DNA of 39,175 nt, from NCBI RefSeq assembly GCF_024696245.1, contig NZ_JAILGZ010000053.1, positions 1 to 39,175 on the forward strand, given 5' to 3'. Positions 15,358 to 22,859 of the stretch are shown here, one piece after another. Each line of letters starts with the position of its first letter. Position 1 is the first letter of the stretch. Origin of the DNA: Treponema sp. Lineage in GTDB: Bacteria; Spirochaetota; Spirochaetia; Treponematales; Treponemataceae. The position numbers were made by a program, and so were the translations under genes. The notes under the pieces were generated by a model, which did not search any database, was not told where the DNA came from, and worked only from the letters and a program-made list of their open reading frames with translations.

Positions 15358-16911
15358 ATGAGTTTTATTTCTTTTACTTTTGTAATATTTCTTATTTCTA
15401 CATTAATTCTTTATTACCTTGTTCCTAAAAAGTTTCAGCTTGCACTTTTATGCATTGCAAACACAGTTTACTATTGTCTGTGGAATTACAAGAATTTAGT
15501 TTTTATAGTTTTTTCTGCCCTGGTTACTTTTTATGCTGCAAAATTAGTTTCTTATTTAAACGAGGGATTAAAGGCCCGCAAGGCCCTGGTAAGTAAAGAT
15601 GAGTTTAAAGTATTAAAGGCTCAGACTTTAACAAAAAAGAGATTTGTTCTTGTAGGAATGCTTTTCTTAAATGCAGGTATGCTTATTCTTCTTAAGTATT
15701 ATCTTGTTATTTTCAGTTCCATGTCTTTGATTCTTCCATTAGGTATTTCTTACTATACTTTACAAACTATTGCTTACTTTATGGATATTTATAACGGTAA
15801 GTATGCAAGGGAAGAAAACTTTTTTAAATACTACACATTTGTGTCTTTTTTCCCCCAGCTTTTAATGGGACCTTTTAACCGTTATGACGGACTCGGCCTT
15901 CAGCTTAAAAAAGAACACAACCTTAAATTTGAAAATTTTAAAAAAGGTCTTACAAGTATTCTCTATGGTGCCTTAAAAAAATACATCGTTGCAGACATGC
16001 TTGTTGTTAGAATCAGTGATATTTTTGATCCGGGCTATGTTAATCTTCCTGGAGCCTATATTGTTCTTGGAGTTTTCCTTTACGCCGTTTATCAGTACAT
16101 GGATTTTTCCGGCGGTATAAACATGATTTTAGGTATTGCAAAACTCTTTGACATTAATATGCAGCCAAACTTCAGACAGCCATATTTTGCAACCAGCATT
16201 GCAGACTTCTGGCGCCGATGGCATATAAGTTTAGGTTTGTGGATGAAGGACTACATTTTTTATCCTCTTGCCTTTACAAAATTCATGCAGAAAATAAGTA
16301 AAAGCCTTAACTCTTCCGGTCATAAACATCTGGCAAGGACAATTCCGGCAGGTATTTCTAATCTGGTAGTTTTCTGTCTTGTAGGCCTCTGGCATGGTCC
16401 GGAACTTCATTTCCTTCTCTGGGGCCTTTATAACGGCCTTATTATTGCCATCAGTGATTTCTGTAAGCCTTTCTTTGACAAGGTAAATGCCTTCCTTCAT
16501 ATAAATGTAAAAGGCAAGGCCTTCCATGTTTTCAGAATTGTAAGAACCTTTATTCTTGTAACAATTGGCGGCTACTTTGACAGAATCGTTGACGTTAAGC
16601 AGTGCTTTACCTACATGAAAAATTCCATAGTTAACTTTGGTAATGTAAAGGAACTTTTTAAGGTTGTCAGTCTTTCCCAGGTCTTTGGTAATGTGGCAAC
16701 TATTGGTTCCCAGCTTACTCTTGTTTTTATTGGCTGTATCACTGTATTTATCATCAGCTTTCTTAAAGAAAACAAGGTGGATGTTTACCAAAAGATTCAG
16801 CAGAAAAACATTGCCGTAAGATGGCTTTTTTATTATGTACCCATAATTCTTATTATGATTTCCTTTGCCTTCTCAGAAGCTGATTCAGAATTTATGTACG
16901 CCCAGTACTAG
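15358..16911 (+). CDS. MBOAT-family membrane O-acyltransferase (AlgI-like)
   Basis: A 517-aa polytopic inner-membrane protein that moves an acyl group, usually acetyl, from the cytoplasm to an extracytoplasmic acceptor. MBOAT landmarks are YYTLQTIAYFMDIY, SFFPQLLMGPFNRYD, YMDFSGGINMILGIAKLF, FWRRWHISLGLWMKDYIFYPL and GLWHGPELHFLLWG, which holds the catalytic histidine H346. AGGAAAA lies before the ATG. It completes a two-gene acylation unit with the SGNH-like protein. Its place downstream of rmlAB suggests that the glycan or deoxysugar made here is O-acetylated. It converges with the AraC-type regulator with a 10-nt gap and no clear terminator. Confidence 0.9.
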   Translation: MSFISFTFVIFLISTLILYYLVPKKFQLALLCIANTVYYCLWNYKNLVFIVFSALVTFYAAKLVSYLNEGLKARKALVSKDEFKVLKAQTLTKKRFVLVGMLFLNAGMLILLKYYLVIFSSMSLILPLGISYYTLQTIAYFMDIYNGKYAREENFFKYYTFVSFFPQLLMGPFNRYDGLGLQLKKEHNLKFENFKKGLTSILYGALKKYIVADMLVVRISDIFDPGYVNLPGAYIVLGVFLYAVYQYMDFSGGINMILGIAKLFDINMQPNFRQPYFATSIADFWRRWHISLGLWMKDYIFYPLAFTKFMQKISKSLNSSGHKHLARTIPAGISNLVVFCLVGLWHGPELHFLLWGLYNGLIIAISDFCKPFFDKVNAFLHINVKGKAFHVFRIVRTFILVTIGGYFDRIVDVKQCFTYMKNSIVNFGNVKELFKVVSLSQVFGNVATIGSQLTLVFIGCITVFIISFLKENKVDVYQKIQQKNIAVRWLFYYVPIILIMISFAFSEADSEFMYAQY

Positions 16912-16921
16912 TTTTTTATTA

Positions 16922-17785
16922 CTAATCTTTTACAGAAGAAAATTTCTGACGGTATTCGGAAGGTGTCATTCCCACAAATTTTTTAAAGCTGCGGGAAAAA
17001 TAATTTGAATCATTAAAGCCGCACTGATAAGCGATTGTTGTTATGTCAGTGCTGCTTTCTGCAAGGGCAGTTGTTGCATAAAGCATACGGAGCTTGTTCT
17101 GATAAACAAAAGGGGAGTAGCCTGTAAGATGCTTAAAGGCCCTTAATACAGAACTTTCTGACATGGCTCCGATTTCCATTAAGTCCTGCATGCTTATATT
17201 CCTCTGGTAGTTTTTTTCCATATATTGAACAAGTATACTTGCACTGCTTTTTTTATTAACTGCAGGAAAGTCCGGATTCTCCTTAGCCCTTAATATATAA
17301 ATGATAAGCTCTAATAAAAGGCAGTTAATTTTTATTTGTACAAGAGGCAGGTCCTGGGAAAATTCATTTTGAATTGAAGCAATTATTTCTTTAACTGCCA
17401 GCAGCTGTATTTTATTAAGATGTATTCTGCTTACAGAGGCCTTTTTACTTCTGGAATTAAAAGTGAAAAGTTCAGAATAAGAAGGAATCTTTGTTATCTC
17501 TTCATTTAAGTCATAAAAAAAATCCGGCCTTATCATTATATTCATAAGTTCCAGATCCTTTACTTCCGTATAGGAATGAAACTGGCCCGGATGAACACAA
17601 AGAAGGTCTCCTTCTGACAGTTCAAAGCTTTCTTTCTGGTCTGTGTGAATGCCTTTTCCTCTATAAATAACTACAAGTTCAAAAAAATCATGATTGTGCA
17701 TTGGAAAAGGAGGCTGGGATTTTCTATATTCAAGATGGCAGCTTGCAGGTTCAGTCCAGAACTGCCTGGATAAAAGTTCTTTCAT
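16922..17785 (-). CDS. AraC-family transcriptional regulator with N-terminal cupin
   Basis: A 287-aa cytosolic regulator. The N-terminal half is a cupin sensor, with HNHDFFELVVIYRGKG (about 30-45) and EGDLLCVHPGQFHSY (about 62-76). The C-terminal roughly 100 residues form the double helix-turn-helix, with the second motif GFNDSNYFSRSFKKFVGMTPSEYR near the end. It is divergent from a sugar kinase and rhamnulose-1-phosphate aldolase, so it probably senses rhamnose or a related sugar (RhaS/RhaR-like role, inferred). Its start has no Shine-Dalgarno. Its promoter ends about 12 nt before the ATG and overlaps an inverted repeat that could be its own operator. Confidence 0.85.
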   Translation of the reverse strand: MKELLSRQFWTEPASCHLEYRKSQPPFPMHNHDFFELVVIYRGKGIHTDQKESFELSEGDLLCVHPGQFHSYTEVKDLELMNIMIRPDFFYDLNEEITKIPSYSELFTFNSRSKKASVSRIHLNKIQLLAVKEIIASIQNEFSQDLPLVQIKINCLLLELIIYILRAKENPDFPAVNKKSSASILVQYMEKNYQRNISMQDLMEIGAMSESSVLRAFKHLTGYSPFVYQNKLRMLYATTALAESSTDITTIAYQCGFNDSNYFSRSFKKFVGMTPSEYRQKFSSVKD

Positions 17786-17788
17786 TCT

Positions 17789-17825
17789 TTGACGGAATTA
17801 TGCTAATAAAAGCCATTGCCGTCAA
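17789..17825. promoter_or_regulatory. Inverted-repeat candidate operator and araC-type promoter
   Basis: TTGACGG (17789-17795) and CCGTCAA (17819-17825) form a perfect 7-bp inverted repeat with centres 30 bp apart, about three helical turns. Read on the minus strand, the right arm is also the -35 (TTGACG, 17825-17820) of a promoter with a 17-nt spacer and CATAAT (17802-17797), starting near 17790 inside the left arm. For the divergent kinase gene, a TAAACT -10-like element (17847-17852) lies 7 nt before the ATG. It has no good -35, but the right arm lies at about -35. That layout fits an activator-dependent kinase promoter and autoregulated regulator. Confidence 0.5.
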
Positions 17826-17859
17826 GGTCTTTTTTTATGGCGGGACTAAACTAATAATT

Positions 17860-19380
17860 ATGAAGTATGCTGTCTGCGTAATTGATATTGGCATGACCAA
17901 TAAAAAGATTTCCATTTATGACCAGTCCCTTAATCAGATTGAATCTGCCTATCAGAATTTTGAAGGCAAAAAGGTTTCCTGCGAAAAAGATAATAAAACT
18001 ATTCTCTGCCATGATATTGAAGGCATGAAGGAATGGTTTACTAAATGTATTTCTGACTTTGCAAAAAAATACCCGGTAAAAGCCATCAGCGTAACAACTC
18101 ACGGTGCAACTTTTGTATGTACAGATGACCAGGGCAAACAGACACTTCCATGTGTTTTTTATACGGAAGACCCAGGAGAAGATTTTCAAAAAGAATTTTA
18201 TTCCCTTTGCGGCAGTCCCCGGGATTTACAGAAGGAATGTCAGACACCACTTTTATCTTCCATGATTAACATGGCAAAAGGAATATTCTTTGCAAAAAGG
18301 TATTTTCCTCAAGGTTTTGCTGCTACAAAAAAAATCATAAGCTATCCCCAGTTCTGGACTTATTTTTTTACCGGAAACTTCTGTGCAGAAAGGACTTTTC
18401 TTGCCTGTCACACCTATCTCTGGAATCAGAATAAAGACAGCTATTCTTCAGTAGCTGATAAACTTGGCATCAGACAGCTGCTGTCCGATAACATAGCTGA
18501 TACAATCAGTTTTCAGGGTACAATAACAGAAGATTTTGCTAAAAAAACAGGACTTTCTCAGGATGTCCAGGTTACAGCCGGCATACACGATTCAAATGCA
18601 TCCCTTTTACCATATCTTGCCAAAGAAAATGATGACTTTATCCTTAACTCCACCGGAACCTGGTGCGTAAGCATGCATCCTTCAGCTGATGAAGATTTTA
18701 CTCAGGAAGACATAGGTAAGGTTGTATTTTTTAACAGAAGTGCCCTTAATCAGAAAGTAAAGACTTCAATATTCCTTGGGGGAATGGAATTTGATTCCTA
18801 TGTTAAGCTTTACCAGAAGTTAAGTGGTGACAGTGATTTTCCCCTTACAGACAAAGACACAATTAAAAAGCTTTTATTCCAAAAAGACCTTTTTATTCTG
18901 CCGGAAATAGTAAGGGGATCAGGACAGTTCCCTCAATCAAAGGCGGGCCTTCTTTACAAGGGTAATTTTTATCCTTATGAAGAGCTTGAAAATACTCCAC
19001 AGATTAAGGAAATTATCTGCAATAAAAAAATCTTTATTGCCGCTGTTATAATTTCCCTTGTAATTCAGAGCCAGGTTGCCTTTAACAGAGCCGGCCTTAA
19101 AAACAATACTAAGATTTTTACGGAAGGTGGATTCAGAAAAAATAAGATGTATAATCTTCTTCTGTCTTCTGTATTAAAAAATAACCCCTGTTTTACTACA
19201 GATATAAGTGAAGCAACATCCTTCGGTTCTGCCATGACAGCTGTTATGGCTATGGAAGGAAAAAAATGCAGGGATCTGGAATCAGCTATCAGCATAGAAT
19301 ATAATGAAATTCCAAAAGAAGATTTCAGTGACTATGATGAATATAAAAAACTTTGGCTAAATGCTACTCAAGGAGAATAA
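17860..19380 (+). CDS. FGGY-family carbohydrate kinase, probable rhamnulokinase
   Basis: A 506-aa cytoplasmic sugar kinase. The phosphate-binding loop is VIDIGMTNKK (7-16), followed by SVTTHGATF and the catalytic-base segment GIHDSNASL with D244. ILNSTGTWCVS and a C-terminal TEGGFRKNKMYNLLLSS nucleotide-binding segment complete the two-domain fold. It is the atypical FGGY form seen in Bacteroidetes and spirochetes rather than the classic RhaB with DLGASSGR. The rhamnulose-1-phosphate aldolase gene follows within 2 nt, so L-rhamnulose is the likely substrate. L-fuculose is the alternative. The open frame runs upstream to 17701, but that part overlaps the regulator gene on the other strand and does not match the family, so I use the ATG just before the DIG motif. 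Confidence 0.8.
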   Translation: MKYAVCVIDIGMTNKKISIYDQSLNQIESAYQNFEGKKVSCEKDNKTILCHDIEGMKEWFTKCISDFAKKYPVKAISVTTHGATFVCTDDQGKQTLPCVFYTEDPGEDFQKEFYSLCGSPRDLQKECQTPLLSSMINMAKGIFFAKRYFPQGFAATKKIISYPQFWTYFFTGNFCAERTFLACHTYLWNQNKDSYSSVADKLGIRQLLSDNIADTISFQGTITEDFAKKTGLSQDVQVTAGIHDSNASLLPYLAKENDDFILNSTGTWCVSMHPSADEDFTQEDIGKVVFFNRSALNQKVKTSIFLGGMEFDSYVKLYQKLSGDSDFPLTDKDTIKKLLFQKDLFILPEIVRGSGQFPQSKAGLLYKGNFYPYEELENTPQIKEIICNKKIFIAAVIISLVIQSQVAFNRAGLKNNTKIFTEGGFRKNKMYNLLLSSVLKNNPCFTTDISEATSFGSAMTAVMAMEGKKCRDLESAISIEYNEIPKEDFSDYDEYKKLWLNATQGE

Positions 19381-19381
19381 T

Positions 19382-20209
19382 ATGAAAGCAATTGAAGCAG
19401 AATTCGTAAAAGGTTTCGTAAGAATGTGCTCAGACGGCTGGGAGCAGGGCTGGCACGAAAGAAACGGAGGAAACCTTTCCTACAGAATTAAGGACGAAGA
19501 AATTCAGAGCGTAAAGGATGACCTTAAATATGATGCACCCTGGCAGGATATTGGAACATCAGTTCCTCAGCTTGCTAAAGAATACTTTCTTGTAACAGGA
19601 AGCGGTAAGTTTATGCGTAACGTTCCCCTTGATCCTGCTGCAAACATTTGTATTGTTGAACTTGACGATAAGGGAGAAAAATTCAGAATCGTCTGGGGTC
19701 TTGTAAATGGTGGAAGACCTACAAGTGAACTTCCAACCCACCTTATGAATCACGAAGTTAAAAAGCTTGCCAGCAATGGAAAGCACCGTGTTATTTACCA
19801 TGCTCACTGTACAAACCTTATTGCCCTTACATTTGTTCTTCCACTTAAAGATGAAGTATTTACCCGCGAACTCTGGGAAAGCGCCACAGAATGCCCTGTA
19901 GTATTCCCTGCAGGTGTAGGTGTTGTTGAATGGATGGTTCCTGGTGGTAGGGAAATCGCTGTTGCTACAAGCCGCCTTATGAAAAAATACGATGTAGCAG
20001 TTTGGGCACACCATGGACTTTTCTGTTCAGGAGAAGACTTTGACATTACCTTCGGCCTTATGCACACAGTAGAAAAGGCAGCAGAAATCCTTGTAAAAGT
20101 ACTTTCTATCCGTCCTGATAAGCTTCAGACTATTGAACCTGATGGATTCAGACAGTTGGCAAAAGATTTTAAAGTAACACTTCCGGAGGAATTCCTGTAT
20201 AATAAATAA
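19382..20209 (+). CDS. rhaD: Rhamnulose-1-phosphate aldolase
   Basis: A 275-aa class II zinc aldolase that cleaves L-rhamnulose-1-phosphate into dihydroxyacetone phosphate and L-lactaldehyde. GWHERNGGNLSYR (23-35) and VTGSGKFMRNV (71-81) form the phosphate-binding region. The catalytic glutamate is E116 in TSELPTH. The zinc ligands are H140 and H142 (YHAHCTN) and H211 (AHHG). Length and residue numbering nearly match E. coli RhaD. I chose the ATG at 19382 because AAGGAG precedes it and the frame before it overlaps the kinase. No rhamnose isomerase, mutarotase or transporter gene is in the window. Confidence 0.92.
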   Translation: MKAIEAEFVKGFVRMCSDGWEQGWHERNGGNLSYRIKDEEIQSVKDDLKYDAPWQDIGTSVPQLAKEYFLVTGSGKFMRNVPLDPAANICIVELDDKGEKFRIVWGLVNGGRPTSELPTHLMNHEVKKLASNGKHRVIYHAHCTNLIALTFVLPLKDEVFTRELWESATECPVVFPAGVGVVEWMVPGGREIAVATSRLMKKYDVAVWAHHGLFCSGEDFDITFGLMHTVEKAAEILVKVLSIRPDKLQTIEPDGFRQLAKDFKVTLPEEFLYNK

Positions 20210-20222
20210 TAAGGAGTTCTTA

Positions 20223-20780
20223 ATGAAAAAATCTTTTGGTAAACAGACATTTATGTATCCAATGCCAGTCCTGATTATTGCAACTTATGATCAGGATGGT
20301 AAAGCCGATGCAATGAATGCTGCATGGGGCGGAATCCACGATACAAATCAGATTGGTATCTGCCTTAGCCCTGAACATAAAACTGTAGCAAATATTCTTG
20401 CAAATAAAGAATTTACAGTCAGTATGGCAGATGCTTCTCATGTAGCTCAGTGCGATTATGTTGGAATTGTTTCTGCTAATACAGAAAGTGATAAAATCAA
20501 AAAATCAGGTTTTACACTTTCTAAGGCAGAAAATGTAAATGCACCTGTTATAAATGAACTTGCCATGTGTCTTGAATGCCGCATGGTAAGCTATGACCAG
20601 GCATCAGGCTATATGGTAGCAGATATTGTTAACGTAAGCTGCGAAGAAGATGCCCTTACAGATGGAAAAATTGATATTTCCAAGGTTAATCCCCTTATTT
20701 TTGATCCTGTAAGTCATGGTTATTATAAAACCGGAGAAAGGGCAGGTAATGCCTTTAAGGATGGTATGGCCTTAAAATAA
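20223..20780 (+). CDS. Flavin reductase-like FMN-binding protein
   Basis: A 185-aa protein of the flavin-reductase-like / flavoredoxin family, which binds FMN and often uses NAD(P)H. The N-terminus MYPMPVLIIATYDQDGKADAMNAAWGG holds the conserved PVxIxTxDxxGxxNxxxxAW pattern. ICLSPEHKTVANILANKEFTVSM is the FMN-phosphate region. GYYKTGERAGNAF closes the domain. AAGGAG lies before the ATG and the gap after rhaD is 13 nt, so it is in the sugar operon. Its role there is unclear. A redox step on lactaldehyde or protection from reactive sugars would be speculation. A strong terminator follows. Confidence 0.8.
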   Translation: MKKSFGKQTFMYPMPVLIIATYDQDGKADAMNAAWGGIHDTNQIGICLSPEHKTVANILANKEFTVSMADASHVAQCDYVGIVSANTESDKIKKSGFTLSKAENVNAPVINELAMCLECRMVSYDQASGYMVADIVNVSCEEDALTDGKIDISKVNPLIFDPVSHGYYKTGERAGNAFKDGMALK

Positions 20781-20784
20781 AGGC

Positions 20785-20833
20785 AAAAAAAAACTGCACT
20801 TAAGCCTAAAAAAGCTAAGTGCAGTTTTTTTTT
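20785..20833. terminator. Bidirectional intrinsic terminator
   Basis: ACTGCACTTA (20793-20802) pairs perfectly with TAAGTGCAGT (20816-20825), flanked by an A-run on the left and a T-run on the right. It lies between the convergent flavin reductase gene and leuD and can stop both transcripts. Confidence 0.9.
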
Positions 20834-20855
20834 GTTTTAGCAGTTATTCACTGTC

Positions 20856-21389
20856 TTAGTAATTTTTGTCTGCGTATCCGATCCAGCCTTCATTTTCAAT
20901 AAGGGCCTTTTCAAATCCTTCCAGCTTAAATACATAACTCTTGGAAAGGGAACCTGCAATAAGCTTTACCTTCCAGTTTCCGTCTTCCTTTTCTTCGATT
21001 TTGCATTCAGTTTCCTTATCAGCAAAAGTATGGAACATATCATCAATGTCCTTTTTGCTCATATCAAGGGCCAGAAGACCACAGTTGTACATATTCTGTC
21101 TGAAAATACGTGCAAAGTTAATGGCAATTACAGTGTAAATACCGTTAACTTCAAGAGCCCATGGAGCATGTTCACGTGAAGAACCGCATCCAAAATTTTC
21201 TCTGGTAATGATAACTTTCTTGCCTGCAATATCAGACTTTGGGTTAAATCCGTCAAGCTTAAGGTCCTCAAGCAAGTAAGGTTTAAGTGCCTGCTTTGTG
21301 TTTTCAGTAAGATACTTAGCAGGAATTATTTCGTCAGTATTAATATCTGAGCGATCCAAGAAAAGAACCTGTCCACCAAACTGTTTCAT
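20856..21389 (-). CDS. leuD: 3-isopropylmalate dehydratase-type small subunit
   Basis: A 177-aa swivel-domain subunit of an aconitase-superfamily dehydratase that works with the large subunit encoded upstream. RSDINTDEIIPAKYL (13-27) and ENFGCGSSREHAPWAL (64-79) are the hallmark segments, the latter carrying the substrate-binding GCGSSREH. AINFARIFRQNMYNCGLLAL follows as expected. AGAGGA lies before the ATG, and it is 88 nt downstream of leuC in the same direction. Leucine synthesis is the default reading. No leuA or leuB is in the window, so a different malate-type substrate (homoaconitate, citramalate or dimethylmalate) is possible. Confidence 0.85.
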   Translation of the reverse strand: MKQFGGQVLFLDRSDINTDEIIPAKYLTENTKQALKPYLLEDLKLDGFNPKSDIAGKKVIITRENFGCGSSREHAPWALEVNGIYTVIAINFARIFRQNMYNCGLLALDMSKKDIDDMFHTFADKETECKIEEKEDGNWKVKLIAGSLSKSYVFKLEGFEKALIENEGWIGYADKNY

Positions 21390-21477
21390 AGTTATTCCTC
21401 TTAATAATTTCTAACCCGGTTTAAACCAGATAATTTAGATTATAGCAGATGTCTGCCTAATTTGGTACAGAAAATTT

Positions 21478-22764
21478 TCAGCCTTTGTAAAGTTCTGAAT
21501 TTGCAATAGTTCCTGTAATAGCAGTAGCAGCAGCACTTGCAGGGCTCATAAGGTGAACCATTCCGCCTTTACCCATGCGTCCGTTAAAGTTGCGGTTTGT
21601 TGTAGAAGCACAAACTTCTCCTTCTGCAAGAACACCGTTAGACATACCAAGACAGGCACCACAGGTTGGGTTAGTAACACAGAAACCTGCATCCATAAAG
21701 ATAGAAATAAGTCCTTCATCAAGGGCCATTTTGTAAATAAGTGGTGTAGCAGGGCTTACAATACCACGTACTCCCTTAGCAAGCTTGTGTCCCTTAAGAA
21801 TCTGAGCTGCAACCCTGAGATCAGAAATACGTCCGTTTGTACATGAACCGATGTAAACCTGGTTAACTTTAGTTCCCTTCATTTCGGAAATCTTTTTAAT
21901 CTGATCAGGCTTATATTCAACTGTACAAAGTGGTTCAAGGTCAGAAAGGTCAAATGTATAAACCTTTTCATATTCAGCATCTGGATCGTCTACCCATTTA
22001 GAATAATCTTTAAGGGCATCTTCTTTTGAAGCATATTCGTCTTTAATAAATGGCCAGAGGTATTCAACTGTAGTCATGTCAGGGAAACAGATACCGCTTG
22101 TGGCACCTGCTTCTACAGCCATGTTACAGATAGTCATACGTTCTTCCATAGACATTTTATCTACGATAGGACCTGTAAATTCAGTAACGCAGTTAGTAGC
22201 ACCGTTTACACCAATCTGTCCGATAAGGAAAAGAATAACGTCTTTAGCATATACACCAGGTTTAAGCTGGCCGTTAAGAACAAACTTAATTGCCTTTGGT
22301 TCACGGAATGAACAAACACCCTTAAGAATACCAACTTCAAGGTCAGTAGTTCCTACACCGGCTGCAAATGCACCAAATGCACCGTGAGTACAAGTATGGC
22401 TGTCTCCCATGATTACTGTAAATCCAGGACGTACAAAACCTTTTTCAGGGAAAATTGCATGACATACACCGTTTGCACCAATATCAAAGAAATCCTTAAT
22501 ATCATTGCGGTCAGCCCATTCACGGAGAATCTTTTCCTGAAGGGCGCATTTTGAATCTTTAGCAGGTGTAACATGGTCAATTACAGCCTTGATTTTTGTA
22601 GGGTCAAAAACCCTGTCCTTATTACGCTCCATAAGATCATTAATTGCGATTGGAGTTGTAATTTCATGGCAGAATACCCTGTCAAGCTTAAGAACGTTTG
22701 TTCCAGGGAATGGCTGTTCAACCATATGAGCTTCAAAAATTTTCTGAGCTATTGTCTTTCCCAT
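21478..22764 (-). CDS. leuC: 3-isopropylmalate dehydratase-type large subunit
   Basis: A 428-aa Fe-S subunit of an aconitase-superfamily hydro-lyase. The [4Fe-4S] ligands are C308 (GSCTNG), C368 and C371 (PTCGAC). MGDSHTCTHGAFGAFAAGVGTTDLE and CFPDMTTVEY are further conserved segments. The length fits the archaeal-type two-subunit form of about 420 residues rather than the roughly 465-residue E. coli LeuC, and that shorter group includes both isopropylmalate isomerases and homoaconitases. GAGGTA lies before the ATG. A strong promoter drives it (22804-22832). It is followed by leuD. Confidence 0.88.
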   Translation of the reverse strand: MGKTIAQKIFEAHMVEQPFPGTNVLKLDRVFCHEITTPIAINDLMERNKDRVFDPTKIKAVIDHVTPAKDSKCALQEKILREWADRNDIKDFFDIGANGVCHAIFPEKGFVRPGFTVIMGDSHTCTHGAFGAFAAGVGTTDLEVGILKGVCSFREPKAIKFVLNGQLKPGVYAKDVILFLIGQIGVNGATNCVTEFTGPIVDKMSMEERMTICNMAVEAGATSGICFPDMTTVEYLWPFIKDEYASKEDALKDYSKWVDDPDAEYEKVYTFDLSDLEPLCTVEYKPDQIKKISEMKGTKVNQVYIGSCTNGRISDLRVAAQILKGHKLAKGVRGIVSPATPLIYKMALDEGLISIFMDAGFCVTNPTCGACLGMSNGVLAEGEVCASTTNRNFNGRMGKGGMVHLMSPASAAATAITGTIANSELYKG

Positions 22765-22803
22765 AAATATACCTCGAATGTTTCTATTAAAAATAACTCA
22801 TTC

Positions 22804-22832
22804 ATTGTATTTTTTTTTATGGAAAGTGGCAA
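22804..22832 (-). promoter_or_regulatory. Promoter of leuC-leuD
   Basis: On the minus strand TTGCCA (22832-22827), a 17-nt spacer with a 9-A tract next to the -10, and TACAAT (22809-22804). The leader is about 32 nt with a GAGGTA Shine-Dalgarno. No leader peptide or T-box is visible in so short a leader. Confidence 0.6.
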
Positions 22833-22859
22833 GTGACTAACTTAAATCATTTCCTTACT

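Noticed and set aside
16231-16791. A 186-aa antisense ORF inside the MBOAT gene
   Set aside because: It is the shadow of a well-supported membrane protein gene and has no promoter, ribosome-binding site or family motif.
17701-17859. A 53-residue N-terminal extension of the sugar kinase
   Set aside because: It overlaps the AraC-type gene on the other strand and the shared control region, and kinases of this family start just before the DIG motif.
19559-20014. A 151-aa antisense ORF inside rhaD
   Set aside because: The rhaD frame has a complete catalytic set, and the antisense product has no recognisable pattern.
21418-21427. A 10-bp palindrome GGTTTAAACC between leuC and leuD
   Set aside because: It lies inside an operon gap with no promoter beside it, and a palindrome this short and A+T-rich is weak evidence for an operator.
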